IMG/VR virus record: IMGVR_UViG_3300042301_003612
Span: 19,559-83,558 of that record
Strand: one strand, 5' to 3'
DNA length: 64,000 nt
Origin: a virus
Shown: positions 33,288 through 42,424 of the stretch, in pieces
Numbering within the stretch: position 1 is the stretch's first letter
Layout: each line of letters begins with the position of its first letter
Program-made: the position numbers and the translations under genes
Notes under the pieces: generated by a model
Told to the model about the DNA's origin: nothing
What the model saw: only the letters and a program-made list of their open reading frames with translations
Database searches by the model: none

Positions 33288-34043
33288 ATGTCATACACTT
33301 CCGAGTCAATTAAATCAACCGCACCAGCAGTATTTGCAACGTTCCCATCTCAAAAGATGTCGGATAAGTATGTTTTCGTACCAACATTTGAAATTCTTGA
33401 GAATTTTGAACGTGAGGGATGGCAATTATCATCTGTTAAACAAACAGGTCGTGGTGAACATGGTGTTCACGAATTAAGATTTCGTAATGGGGAATTACCT
33501 AAAGTTGGTGATTCAATCGTAGAGGCAATTATTCGTAACTCGCATAACGGATTGGCAACATTCTCAGTTAGTGCTGGCCTTCATCGATTAGTATGTAGTA
33601 ACGGTTTAACGGTACCTACGTCACTTTCTGAGTCATTCAACCTTAGACATCAAAGATTTGATTTAAATGAGGTAAAACAACTTACAGAGAGTTTTGCGGG
33701 ACGGTTACCTGTAATCCAAAGGTCAGTAGACCGAATGATGAATAAAGAACTGACTTTACCTGAGAAAATTCAATTCATTAAGAAAGCTATCAACACTCGT
33801 TGGAAGACTGGTACTGTACCGCCAACTCTTGATGTTATGGAGATTATGTACCCTAAACGTGAGGAAGATAACAAGAATGACTTATGGACGGTATTCAATG
33901 TGGTACAAGAGAAGTTTATTAAAGGTGGTCTTGAGTATCAAACACAAAGAGGTAGAAAAACATCCTTAAGAGGTTTAAGTAGTATTATGGCGGTTAACCA
34001 AGTTAATACCAAACTTTGGGAACTTGCAGAAGAGATGTGTTAA
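33288..34043 (+). CDS. DUF932 family phage/plasmid protein
   Basis: 251 residues. The family features are clear: KYVFVPTFEILENFEREGWQ, HELRFRNG, IIRNSHNGLATFSVSAGLHR, and RLVCSNGLTVP, with the N-S-H and C-S-N-G signatures of DUF932. These proteins are common in large phages and plasmids, and their biochemical role is not established. Monocistronic: preceded by a possible dyad and followed by a hairpin. Confidence 0.8.
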   Translation: MSYTSESIKSTAPAVFATFPSQKMSDKYVFVPTFEILENFEREGWQLSSVKQTGRGEHGVHELRFRNGELPKVGDSIVEAIIRNSHNGLATFSVSAGLHRLVCSNGLTVPTSLSESFNLRHQRFDLNEVKQLTESFAGRLPVIQRSVDRMMNKELTLPEKIQFIKKAINTRWKTGTVPPTLDVMEIMYPKREEDNKNDLWTVFNVVQEKFIKGGLEYQTQRGRKTSLRGLSSIMAVNQVNTKLWELAEEMC

Positions 34044-34047
34044 TTTA

Positions 34048-34070
34048 AATGGGGGTAATAATCCCCCATT
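34048..34070 (+). terminator. GC-rich hairpin after DUF932 gene
   Basis: AATGGGGG and CCCCCATT pair with a seven-base loop. The T tract is poor, so termination is likely but not certain. Confidence 0.55.
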
Positions 34071-34085
34071 CATTTAATTTAAATT

Positions 34086-35852
34086 ATGAAAGAAATTTAT
34101 TCATATACTTTGACGGATTACACCACGATAAAATTCGAGGGTACTAATGATTTATGTTTTGATAAACATGAGACTGTGAATCCATTGGGGGATGACGAAC
34201 CATTAAAGAAAAAAGTTACACTATCAACCGATGATTGGGATGGAGGGTATTATGGTAAATTTAAACAAGAATCTGTTAGTGAAGACAAAGAGGATTTTAT
34301 TAAAAACTATGGTAATCCTTTATGTACTGTAAGGTTGTACAGAAGAACCATTGTTGTTACTGAGAAGGATAATAAGATTGCTTTAAAAATATTTGAATAT
34401 AACCGAGTTAGGATTAAGGCGACCAAATATTTTAGGTTATCAACAAGAGTTGAATTTCTAACATTTAATCATACAACAAATTCATTATATACGGGTTATA
34501 TTCTAGACTATCATAAAAAAAGAAAGTGTCGTAAAAAAATTAGAAGGTGTATTTTTGCTGAAGACCCAATTAATCGTTTTCGTTCTTTAATAAATTCTTT
34601 ATTTGGTGACTACAATAAAAAAGTTATTGAACCTAAAATTTGGGGGAGGTCTGATTTAATTAATCATATTATTAATTTGTTTGTTAACTCAATCCCTGGC
34701 ACTGAAAAATACCCTGAATTATCACCTGAGTTAAAATTATATAAACGATACTTAGATTATTCGGGTATTAAATTCTCAAACAATTGGAGTTCGTTTATAT
34801 TATATAATCCACAACCTAAAAAGGTTGAGTTGGTTAAGAATGGTATGAAATATATTGATACTATTATTAGTAACGCAGGTCTTAATGGAGATAAACTTAA
34901 ACGTGTATTACATAAAGTAAAACAATGTGATTTTACAACATTATCTTATACTTATGAGGTTTTTGGTAAGAATTTTATAATGTCACAAAATGACGATATC
35001 ATTAAAAAAATGATTGAAAACTCCGTGGTTAACGGTAGTGGCGTACAGGTTAATTTTACTAACAAGGAAAACCAAAACTCGTTCGATATCTTCAAGTTAG
35101 TATTAGATGGACAAATAAATTATAATACCTTCCATGACCATTTAAACTTTCATAATTTCTTAAATAATTTAGAAACAATTAAGTGGAAGTCTTCTAATTA
35201 CGAAGACTTTATGGATGAACACTTTGAGTGGTCAGAAAAACAAGCGTTCTATACGTCAGGTGACTTTAAAAGATATTATGGTGAGAAGTTTAAGTCAGAA
35301 GTTGAAAGACCGTTATTGGGTGTAAATGTTCATTTTCCTGTTTTATTGACCACTAGTAAAGAATATAATAAAGAATCTTTCATACAGTCTAATTGTGTTA
35401 AAACTTATATTAAAAAACCACACTCAGTTATTGTATCTTTAAGAAGAGATAATGTTGATTCTGAATATAGAGTGACTATTGAATACTTTATTAAGTATAG
35501 TGGTGGTAAAGTAGTTGAATTGAAAAGAGTACAATCATTAGGTAAATTTAATTATAACTTTGGGGAAGATTGGTCAATTATTTTAGAAAACCTTGATAGA
35601 CGAATAGATAACTTGGTTAAAAAAGAATTGTTTGTTTTACCTGAGATAGAATCTATATTTGGTCACAAAACAATCAAAAGTAAATTAGTTGAAATAGGCC
35701 CAAACCAATTTTATGATGTTCATAACAGAGGTAGTGAAACTAAATTAGATTGGGATAATGATATGATATATAATGTTGCTTTAAAACAAAGTATATTTGA
35801 TGATTTTGAACCTAATAATTTACTAAATATGATTAATGAATTAGATTTTTAA
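34086..35852 (+). CDS. PcfJ-like protein
   Basis: 588 residues. The C-terminal half carries the pattern of the PcfJ-like family: FIQSNCVKTYIKKPHSVIVS followed by EYRVTIEYFI and LKRVQSLGKFN. The N-terminal half is basic and unrecognised. PcfJ was named from an enterococcal conjugative plasmid; phage homologues are common, and their role is unknown. One base separates it from the next gene. Confidence 0.65.
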   Translation: MKEIYSYTLTDYTTIKFEGTNDLCFDKHETVNPLGDDEPLKKKVTLSTDDWDGGYYGKFKQESVSEDKEDFIKNYGNPLCTVRLYRRTIVVTEKDNKIALKIFEYNRVRIKATKYFRLSTRVEFLTFNHTTNSLYTGYILDYHKKRKCRKKIRRCIFAEDPINRFRSLINSLFGDYNKKVIEPKIWGRSDLINHIINLFVNSIPGTEKYPELSPELKLYKRYLDYSGIKFSNNWSSFILYNPQPKKVELVKNGMKYIDTIISNAGLNGDKLKRVLHKVKQCDFTTLSYTYEVFGKNFIMSQNDDIIKKMIENSVVNGSGVQVNFTNKENQNSFDIFKLVLDGQINYNTFHDHLNFHNFLNNLETIKWKSSNYEDFMDEHFEWSEKQAFYTSGDFKRYYGEKFKSEVERPLLGVNVHFPVLLTTSKEYNKESFIQSNCVKTYIKKPHSVIVSLRRDNVDSEYRVTIEYFIKYSGGKVVELKRVQSLGKFNYNFGEDWSIILENLDRRIDNLVKKELFVLPEIESIFGHKTIKSKLVEIGPNQFYDVHNRGSETKLDWDNDMIYNVALKQSIFDDFEPNNLLNMINELDF

Positions 35853-35853
35853 G

Positions 35854-36165
35854 ATGAAAGAAATTCCTTTATTTTGTGTTGAAATGTTTACCAAAAAGTA
35901 TGGTGTTCATCCTAGTTTTGTTGAGGTGATGTTACCATATTCAGAATCCGCAATTAAAACGGTAATTAAGAAATCGTATTTACTATGGTACAATGACTTT
36001 GTTAATGAGAAAGGTGAAGTGTTAACTAAAGACACGTTATATGAATACGATTCAACAGGAGTTCTTTTGTATTTTAAAAACGGTACTCATATATTTATAT
36101 TAACAAAACCCGACAAGAAAAGTATTGTTGAGTTTTTTATACATAACTTAAAAAAAATAAAATAA
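35854..36165 (+). CDS. Hypothetical protein (103 aa)
   Basis: Small alpha/beta protein (EIPLFCVEMFTKKYGVHPSF; DSTGVLLYFKNGTHIFILTK). Co-directional and close to the PcfJ-like and thioredoxin genes. No family recognised. Confidence 0.55.
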   Translation: MKEIPLFCVEMFTKKYGVHPSFVEVMLPYSESAIKTVIKKSYLLWYNDFVNEKGEVLTKDTLYEYDSTGVLLYFKNGTHIFILTKPDKKSIVEFFIHNLKKIK

Positions 36166-36168
36166 ACT

Positions 36169-36492
36169 ATGGAAATTACACAAGAATTATTACAGGAAAA
36201 AATTAACAACGGAGAAAAATTAGTTGTGGATTTTTGGGCACCTTGGTGTGGCCCTTGTAAAATGATGAAACCTGTTTTTGAAACCGTTGCGGAAAAATAT
36301 CAAAAAGAAAATTCTGAAGTACAATTATATACATTGAATGTTGAAGAGAATAAAGAATTTTCGTCCAAGTTAGGAATTAGAGCAATCCCTACAATAAAAT
36401 CTTTTGCCAATGGTAAAGAACAATTTTCAAGACCAGGATTACAAATGGAGTCTCAAATAAATGATATTGCAAAAAATTTATTAAATGGATAA
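36169..36492 (+). CDS. trxA: Thioredoxin
   Basis: 107 residues, normal thioredoxin length. VDFWAPWCGPCKMMKP contains the redox pair Cys27/Cys30, and IRAIPTIKSF gives the cis-proline loop. A cytoplasmic disulfide reductase that can feed ribonucleotide reductase or other reductive enzymes. It overlaps the glutaredoxin-like gene by eight bases, so the two are probably co-translated. Confidence 0.88.
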   Translation: MEITQELLQEKINNGEKLVVDFWAPWCGPCKMMKPVFETVAEKYQKENSEVQLYTLNVEENKEFSSKLGIRAIPTIKSFANGKEQFSRPGLQMESQINDIAKNLLNG

Positions 36493-36769
36493 AGTATTAA
36501 TTCTTTTCACAATGGAGGGTTGTCCTTTTTGTGATATAATGAAAGAACAATTAAATGAGATTGATATCGATTATGTGGTTAGGGATATTAACGAATATGA
36601 GGAAGAATATGACATGTTTGTTGAGATTACCGAAAATGACTTTGTACCGGCATTTATGATTATTGAATCACCTGATGAAAATCCTAAGACCATGTTATTT
36701 GCTCCTGATAGAGATTTCAATGAAATTGAAGACGGGGTTAAAATAATTAAAGAACATTTTAATTTATAA
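36485..36769 (+). CDS. Glutaredoxin-like protein
   Basis: 94 residues. FTMEGCPFCDIMK has the CPFC redox site (Cys13, Cys16), and NDFVPAFMII corresponds to the cis-proline strand (VPA). Acidic overall. Likely acts with the adjacent thioredoxin in disulfide reduction. A small terminator follows. Confidence 0.78.
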   Translation: MDKVLILFTMEGCPFCDIMKEQLNEIDIDYVVRDINEYEEEYDMFVEITENDFVPAFMIIESPDENPKTMLFAPDRDFNEIEDGVKIIKEHFNL

Positions 36770-36791
36770 AAATCCTTCACTGGATTTTTTT
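36768..36791 (+). terminator. Intrinsic terminator after redox pair
   Basis: AAAAATCC and GGATTTTT form an eight-base stem with loop TTCACT and a T tract. Confidence 0.7.
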
Positions 36792-36804
36792 ATGTATTTA
36801 CGAT

Positions 36805-37329
36805 ATGAATTTGACTTTTAAAAAAAATGGTGTCACTCATCATCCTGCAAGAACTTGGGAATTAACTGACGGTAATTACATTAATATTTATCAGGGTAGT
36901 CGTGGACACAATCCAGAGTTAGATTTTATTGTTAAATATAAAACTGAAAAATCTAGATTAAGAGCACCATCACATACTCATTGGATTGTTGATTTACTTT
37001 TAAAATGTGAACATAATCCAAATGGAGTTAATTCTTATGTAACTGAATGGTTAGAGATATACGATGTTGCCTCAGCATTCAACTCTATTGAGGAACGTAA
37101 TAATTATTGTTTAATGTATAACGATTATTTTACCGAAAAATATGATTTATTACAAAATTTAGGTGTTTTTTCAGTTGAATTTTTATCCGCAATGATTGAA
37201 TTGTTTATTAAGTGTGAAAAACAAACGCCCAATGCCTTCATGTTTAAAACCCTTTTAGTTTTAATTAAAGATTATTGTGAGGGTAAAAAAGACTTCTACC
37301 AAGTAGTGTCCTATTCTAAACGAGTTTAA
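36805..37329 (+). CDS. Hypothetical protein (174 aa)
   Basis: Contains HHPARTWELTDGNYINIYQG and RAPSHTHWIVDLLLKCEH, rich in His and Trp, then a helical C-terminal half. Possible metal-binding or enzyme fold, but no family recognised. It overlaps the convergent gene at 37326 by four bases. Confidence 0.58.
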   Translation: MNLTFKKNGVTHHPARTWELTDGNYINIYQGSRGHNPELDFIVKYKTEKSRLRAPSHTHWIVDLLLKCEHNPNGVNSYVTEWLEIYDVASAFNSIEERNNYCLMYNDYFTEKYDLLQNLGVFSVEFLSAMIELFIKCEKQTPNAFMFKTLLVLIKDYCEGKKDFYQVVSYSKRV

Positions 37330-38147
37330 AAAATAATTAAATCTTTTGTTCTATCATGGATTAACCATGGTTTATCACTAATAGGATTATTTAAATCCTC
37401 AGAAACATCGTAGTTTAATATGGTAGTTTGAAATTTATTTAAATTAAAATCAAATACATCCAATACCATAGATTTAATTGTTTCTTCCTGATAAATCGAA
37501 TCTGAAATTATTCTTATATTAAAATCGTAATCTTGGTTTTTAAGCGTTGATATTTTGAATAATATCTTATTTGAATTAATTACTTTGAATAACTGATTAC
37601 AAATATATTCTGAATAATAAAAATATAATCTACCCATACTTAAACTATGTCCGTATGGGAATTCTGATGAAATATTAAGAGGTGAATAAGAGAAGTAACT
37701 TAATTTTGTTGTATCTTCATGACCAAAATCTAACTCAACCATGAACCCTTTATGGTCCGATACTGAATTATATTTAACAGTATTATCTGATTGAACAAAG
37801 TCAATCATTTTTTGGTTAAATGACGGTCTTTCAGTATTATAGAAGGTGAACCAATATTCTTCCTTCTTAACTAATTCATTATTGTATAAGATTAGGTCGA
37901 CAACATTTATATTATCATAACCGTACTTGTTCAACAAGGATTCGTTTTCTTTATAAAACCTTTCTTTAACGTCAGACATGTCTAATATCTTAGAAGAGTT
38001 TGTCATACCGTTTATTACAAAGAATTTACCACAATCAGTTATCTCAACTACCGTATCGTATTTTGTATCTTTGTTTATCTCTTTTAAAACAAAATCGGCA
38101 AAACTGTTTACGATTCCTTTATTTGAATATTTATTGATGTAGTTCAT
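37326..38147 (-). CDS. Hypothetical protein (273 aa)
   Basis: Begins MNYINKYSNKGIVNSFADFV. The first 60 residues (FADFVLKEINKD... VVEITDCGKFFVINGMTNS) faintly recall the N-terminal domain of S-adenosylmethionine synthetase, but the catalytic signatures are absent. The rest is beta-rich. Function unknown. Confidence 0.58.
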   Translation of the reverse strand: MNYINKYSNKGIVNSFADFVLKEINKDTKYDTVVEITDCGKFFVINGMTNSSKILDMSDVKERFYKENESLLNKYGYDNINVVDLILYNNELVKKEEYWFTFYNTERPSFNQKMIDFVQSDNTVKYNSVSDHKGFMVELDFGHEDTTKLSYFSYSPLNISSEFPYGHSLSMGRLYFYYSEYICNQLFKVINSNKILFKISTLKNQDYDFNIRIISDSIYQEETIKSMVLDVFDFNLNKFQTTILNYDVSEDLNNPISDKPWLIHDRTKDLIIF

Positions 38148-38188
38148 TTTTAATAATTATACCAATTAATAGTAAAAATAATTTAGAT

Positions 38189-38196
38189 TATAAATA
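38189..38196 (-). promoter_or_regulatory. Late-promoter-like element TATTTATA
   Basis: Minus-strand element 42 bases before the gene ending at 37326, next to the hairpin at 38198. Confidence 0.35.
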
Positions 38197-38197
38197 G

Positions 38198-38224
38198 AAA
38201 AAGAGGTGTTTATCACCCCTTTTT
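38198..38224. terminator. Bidirectional intrinsic terminator
   Basis: AAAAAGAGGTG and CACCCCTTTTT pair (one mismatch) with loop TTTAT, giving T tracts in both directions. It ends the small minus-strand gene at 38247. Confidence 0.7.
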
Positions 38225-38246
38225 AATAACAGAAATAAGAAATATA

Positions 38247-38420
38247 TTACTTCTTATTGTAGTACTTCTCAACAACTTTCTTAATTGACTCTTGAATAGA
38301 AGAGTTATTAGTAGTTTGCCCTTGAACCTGAGCCAAAGTTTGATTTTGACTACTTTGTTGAGGGGTCGAAACTGTTTGAGGTTGAGTTTGATTTCCTTTA
38401 TTTTTGCAACCGCAGCCCAT
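38247..38420 (-). CDS. Small Cys- and Gln-rich protein (57 aa)
   Basis: Starts MGCGCKNKGN and continues with a Gln/Thr/Ser-rich disordered stretch and a helical end (SIQESIKKVVEKYYNKK). The CxC near the N-terminus suggests metal or thiol chemistry. TATTTATA lies 33 bases upstream on the same strand, and a terminator follows, so it is an independent transcription unit. Function unknown. Confidence 0.6.
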   Translation of the reverse strand: MGCGCKNKGNQTQPQTVSTPQQSSQNQTLAQVQGQTTNNSSIQESIKKVVEKYYNKK

Positions 38421-38452
38421 GGTAATAATATTTAGATTTGTTTATTCTTATT

Positions 38453-38460
38453 TATAAATA
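38453..38460 (-). promoter_or_regulatory. Late-promoter-like element TATTTATA
   Basis: Minus-strand GATATTTATA upstream of the small MGCGCK gene. Confidence 0.4.
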
Positions 38461-38516
38461 TCACCAATTAATATTTAATGTCAAGAAAATCAAGTTAAAT
38501 TTATTTTATTTTCAAG

Positions 38517-38524
38517 TATTTATA
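38517..38524 (+). promoter_or_regulatory. Late-promoter-like element TATTTATA
   Basis: Only three bases separate the element from the ATG at 38528, which implies a nearly leaderless transcript if it is a -10 element. Confidence 0.55.
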
Positions 38525-38527
38525 GAC

Positions 38528-39892
38528 ATGGCAAATAAAGTGAGACTTACTGAACAGGGGTTACAACAACTAATTAAAAGAATTGTTGAGGAAGTTGATG
38601 GTGAATATTATAAAATATCACCAGAAGAATATTTAGAACTATTAAAGTTATCGGGGTATCACGGACAAGGAATTAGCAGATTACCAAAGTTTCAAGGAAA
38701 ACCTTTGTGGATAACCGGTGATTTAAAAATAAGTAACACATCAACAGATTCTTTAGGGAATGTTGGTTATGTTGATGGTAGTTTAGATATATCAAACACT
38801 AAGATAAGTGACATATCAAAAATTAATGTTAAAAACCATGTATGGGATGGCGGGACTCCAGTTCAACGAAAAAGATTGGCGGCCGAATTACAAAAAAAGA
38901 AAAATGAAATGGATGTTCTTCGCGATAACGATGAATGGAACATTAATAATACAGATGATGTAGGTTTAAAGGCTAATGCCTTATTTAAATATTTAGTTTC
39001 TGTCGGTTTAGATGTATTAGACGAAGAGGGTCAAGAAAAATTATCTAACTTAAAAATTGAGTTAGATAAACTACAAGACAAATATAACAACGTTGAAGAA
39101 CCTGAATTAGTTTCTGGTTTATATGATGAAATTAGTGATTTAGAGGGTGATATTGAAGGTTTAGAGAATGAAAATAATGATGTTTATATCATTTCCCCAA
39201 ATCGTTATAGTACCTATGGGTTACAAAGTTTTGAAGTCTTAAGCCCTGAGTTTACAGACATGGTTTATAGTGTTGGGACCTCTGATGAGATGGATGACGC
39301 GGCGTTAATATACGCTAAAAATTATATTGATGAGGTTGGACTTGATGGGTTTAATCGGGGTTTTATTGATGAATACATTGATATTAATTATCTTAGAAGT
39401 TACTTTAGTGATTGGTTTGAAGATGATATACGACAAAATTCTGAAGTTTATTTTAGTGAAGATGATTTTAAATTAACTCAAAAACAAGAAGAAGAAAAAA
39501 CTAAATTAGAACAAGAGATTGAAGAATATGAAGAAAGACAAAGTAATTTAGATTTTGACACTGAAGCTCCTGAGGAATTTCATAGAATGTATGACCAAAT
39601 ACAAGACCACATCGATACCTTACAAGAAGAATTAGATAATATAACACCTGATGATGAACCTACCGAGGAAATGATAGAAGAACTTCTTGAAAGTAGGTTA
39701 AATGATGTTGAAGACAGTCCTATATATTATATTAAAGAATATGGTGCTGACATTAGAAATTTTATTGACGAAGACGCTTTAGCTAAAGGACTTGTTGATA
39801 GCGACGGATGGGGTGTTATGAACGGGTATGATGGAGATTATGAGGAAGTAACCGTAAATGGGCAAGATTTTTATATTATGAGAGTCGAGTAA
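38528..39892 (+). CDS. Leader-bearing acidic virion protein
   Basis: 454 residues from ATG 38528, chosen for the late element just before it and the leader at its N-terminus. VRLTEQGLQQLIKRIVEE (4-22) is a prototypical shared leader with I-V-E/E as a possible cleavage site. Then come a beta-solenoid-like part (LWITGDLKISNT, GSLDISNTKIS), coiled coils and a very acidic C-terminal domain ending DGDYEEVTVNGQDFYIMRVE. Internal capsid protein inferred. Confidence 0.62.
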   Translation: MANKVRLTEQGLQQLIKRIVEEVDGEYYKISPEEYLELLKLSGYHGQGISRLPKFQGKPLWITGDLKISNTSTDSLGNVGYVDGSLDISNTKISDISKINVKNHVWDGGTPVQRKRLAAELQKKKNEMDVLRDNDEWNINNTDDVGLKANALFKYLVSVGLDVLDEEGQEKLSNLKIELDKLQDKYNNVEEPELVSGLYDEISDLEGDIEGLENENNDVYIISPNRYSTYGLQSFEVLSPEFTDMVYSVGTSDEMDDAALIYAKNYIDEVGLDGFNRGFIDEYIDINYLRSYFSDWFEDDIRQNSEVYFSEDDFKLTQKQEEEKTKLEQEIEEYEERQSNLDFDTEAPEEFHRMYDQIQDHIDTLQEELDNITPDDEPTEEMIEELLESRLNDVEDSPIYYIKEYGADIRNFIDEDALAKGLVDSDGWGVMNGYDGDYEEVTVNGQDFYIMRVE

Positions 39893-39934
39893 AAGTATTC
39901 ATTTATTTATAAAATTTTTGTATATTTTTAATAA

Positions 39935-40711
39935 ATGGAAAAGAAAGGGAGACATAAAAAAGTTGAGTTTATAATGGATACTGATTGGTTATTTCAAGGT
40001 ATCTTAGATGCTGAACAAAAACAATACGTTTTATTAGACTATTTCCAAAAATTAAATAAACATTTGGAATTAATGGAGGTCTATCCAATGTTTATTGAAC
40101 TATCACTACATTTAGGGAATATTCAAACCTTACTTAATAAAAACCAAATTTTATATACTGATAAAAAATTTTTAACTAATGATGATGAGTTAGTATTATC
40201 GGATTTAAAAGTTAAAGACATTCCTGTTCTTGCGGACGAAGAAATTGACGAGTACCATCAGATTTTAAAAAATACACAACCACAATTATTTTACTACTTT
40301 AATTTTGCAAAATCAATTTGGAGTATGGTGTATGATTCTGTCGATATTGTTGTAAAAAAAAATAAAAATAATTTTAAAAGTAATTCAGGGTTTTTTTATT
40401 TTAAATCTAAAAATATTGTTTATGTATGGCAATATACCACCAAAAAAGTTTATAGGGTTAAGAATCAAAGTAAAACAACTACAAAATTAGTTTACGAAGG
40501 ACCACAAAATAATTTGACAATGTTAGAAATTATTTCTAAATTTTCTAAAACATATGAAAAGAACGAGGAAGTTAATAATCCTGTTTTTGAAATGTTTTGT
40601 AAAGATATATTTCCGCTTGAGGAAACGTTAATTCCAATCTTTAAAAGAAAAGTGTTAACATATATTAGTCAAAGTGGTGGTAGTAAAAAAACGGTTAAAT
40701 ATATAGAATAA
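39935..40711 (+). CDS. Hypothetical protein (258 aa)
   Basis: Mostly helical N-terminal part (FQKLNKHLELMEVYPMFIEL), a beta-rich middle (FFYFKSKNIVYVWQYTTKKV) and a basic end. No family or catalytic motif recognised. Its stop overlaps the next start by one base. Confidence 0.58.
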   Translation: MEKKGRHKKVEFIMDTDWLFQGILDAEQKQYVLLDYFQKLNKHLELMEVYPMFIELSLHLGNIQTLLNKNQILYTDKKFLTNDDELVLSDLKVKDIPVLADEEIDEYHQILKNTQPQLFYYFNFAKSIWSMVYDSVDIVVKKNKNNFKSNSGFFYFKSKNIVYVWQYTTKKVYRVKNQSKTTTKLVYEGPQNNLTMLEIISKFSKTYEKNEEVNNPVFEMFCKDIFPLEETLIPIFKRKVLTYISQSGGSKKTVKYIE

Positions 40712-40917
40712 TGGGGCTCAAAAGTAGATTTATTGATATTGATAGCATCAATCATTACTTAAAAGGTAATGAAAAATTAGATATGTTATTTAAGGCGGAT
40801 TCTTTTATTTTTATGGATGAAACTGCGTCTAAAGTTTACGAGTGGTATATTAAAAAGTTAACTGATGAAGAAATAAAATTAAAAATCAGTGAGTATTATA
40901 TAAATAAAATAAAGTAA
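40711..40917 (+). CDS. Small hypothetical protein (68 aa)
   Basis: Helical, charged small protein (RFIDIDSINHYLKGNEKL). The start is coupled to the previous stop (TAATG) and it ends five bases before glutamine synthetase. Function unknown. Confidence 0.5.
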   Translation: MGLKSRFIDIDSINHYLKGNEKLDMLFKADSFIFMDETASKVYEWYIKKLTDEEIKLKISEYYINKIK

Positions 40918-40922
40918 AAAAG

Positions 40923-42116
40923 ATGATAAAAATTGAATATGTATGGTTAGATGGATATGCACCAGAACCTAATTTAAGAAGTAAGATAAAAGTAATTGAA
41001 GGTGTGATTACTGATTTAACAAAAGTACCTGAATGGAACTTTGATGGTTCGTCAACAAAACAAGCCGAAGGATATAGTTCTGATTGTATATTAAAACCCG
41101 TTCGAATATATCGTGAGAATGATTGTTATAATAAAGTGTATGTGTTTTGTGAGGTAATGAATCCTGACGGAACACCACATGAATCAAACCATAGAACCAT
41201 GTTAGGTGACGAGGTTAATGATATGTGGTTTGGGTTTGAACAAGAATATTTTATTCAAGAGGGTATTGGGAAATCAATATTAGGATTTAATCGAGGTCAT
41301 ATTGAAGGACAAGGTAAATACTATTGTGGTGTCGGTAGTAATGTTGTTGGACGACAATTAGTTGAAGAACATATGGATTTATGTTTAAATATGGGGATTG
41401 AAATTACCGGAGTTAATGCTGAAGTTGCTTTGGGACAATGGGAATATCAAGTGTTTGCTAAAGGTAAAATTAAAGCTGGTGATGATTTATGGATGTCAAG
41501 ATATTTGATGGAGAAATTATCTGAAAAATACGGATATCATATTAACTACCACCCAAAACCTATTACTGCGGGTGATTGGAATGGTTCGGGTTTACATACA
41601 AACTTTTCAACAAAAAAGATGAGAGAAGTTGGGGGTGAAGGTTATTTCAAAACACTATTCAATGCGCTTGAGTCAAGAAAAGAACAACATATTGAAGTTT
41701 ACGGTTCAGATAATAATCTTAGATTAACTGGTAAACATGAGACACAATCAATCCATAAATTTAGTTGGGGGGTAAGTGACAGAGGAGCTTCAATTAGAGT
41801 TCCAAGGTTAGTTGCAGAATTATGGAAAGGGTATCTTGAAGATAGACGGCCAGCATCCAATGCAAACCCATACGAGGTTATCAAAGCAATTAGTGATACT
41901 ATTGATATGGCTGACGAATTATCGGTTACATTAAGTAATATGTTTTCAAATGTTAATACTAAAAACTTTGATGATTTAAAATCTAAATACAATGGAATAC
42001 CAACCGCAGAAGAACTTTTGGAGGAGTATAAAAATGATGATGATTATGAGTTATCTGAAAAAATGATGGAGTCTAAAGCAAATGTTAAACCAGAGTTTAT
42101 TAATAACAAAAACTAA
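40923..42116 (+). CDS. glnA: Glutamine synthetase, type II
   Basis: 397 residues. EWNFDGSSTKQA, GFEQEYF, NAEVALGQWEYQ, GSGLHTNFST and SDRGASIRVPR are the metal-, glutamate- and ATP-binding signatures of GSII, the type found in eukaryotes and some bacteria rather than the longer GSI. All active-site blocks are present. The enzyme makes glutamine from glutamate, ammonia and ATP. It is embedded in a co-directional phage gene run with close spacing on both sides, so it is part of the phage. No regulatory site recognised. Confidence 0.9.
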   Translation: MIKIEYVWLDGYAPEPNLRSKIKVIEGVITDLTKVPEWNFDGSSTKQAEGYSSDCILKPVRIYRENDCYNKVYVFCEVMNPDGTPHESNHRTMLGDEVNDMWFGFEQEYFIQEGIGKSILGFNRGHIEGQGKYYCGVGSNVVGRQLVEEHMDLCLNMGIEITGVNAEVALGQWEYQVFAKGKIKAGDDLWMSRYLMEKLSEKYGYHINYHPKPITAGDWNGSGLHTNFSTKKMREVGGEGYFKTLFNALESRKEQHIEVYGSDNNLRLTGKHETQSIHKFSWGVSDRGASIRVPRLVAELWKGYLEDRRPASNANPYEVIKAISDTIDMADELSVTLSNMFSNVNTKNFDDLKSKYNGIPTAEELLEEYKNDDDYELSEKMMESKANVKPEFINNKN

Positions 42117-42124
42117 TAATATAA

Positions 42125-42424
42125 ATGAAAGATAATTGTGTGTGTAACCCAATAAATGGGGGAGATGGTAATTGCCAGTGTGTAAATTCATCTAATGTTA
42201 ACATAGAAAAAGAAATGGTAAATCATCCTGACCATTACCAATTTGGTAAAAATAATGAATACGAAGCAATAAAAGTTATTGACGCTTGGGATTTAGGGTT
42301 TAGTTTAGGAAATGCAATAAAATATATTAGTCGTGCAGGAAAAAAAAGAAAAGATACAGAACTTGAAGACCTCAGAAAAGGACTTTGGTACCTCCAACAC
42401 CATATCGAAAACATCGAAAAATAA
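42125..42424 (+). CDS. DUF3310 protein
   Basis: 99 residues. A Cys-rich N-terminus (CVCNPINGGDGNCQC) precedes the DUF3310 core: HPDHYQ, YEAIKVIDAWDLGFSLGNAI, KYISRAGKK, LEDLRKGLWYLQHHI. Common in phages, often described as a nucleotide-kinase-associated or SaV-like protein, with no proven activity. The Cys-rich extension is not typical. Confidence 0.78.
   Translation: MKDNCVCNPINGGDGNCQCVNSSNVNIEKEMVNHPDHYQFGKNNEYEAIKVIDAWDLGFSLGNAIKYISRAGKKRKDTELEDLRKGLWYLQHHIENIEK

Noticed and set aside
37326-38147. S-adenosylmethionine synthetase
   Set aside because: Only a faint N-terminal resemblance; the conserved GHPDK, GAGDQG and later loops are missing.
40923-42116. Contaminating host fragment carrying glutamine synthetase
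   Set aside because: The gene is flanked at 5 and 8 bases by phage-type genes on the same strand, including DUF3310, with the same base composition, so host contamination is unlikely.
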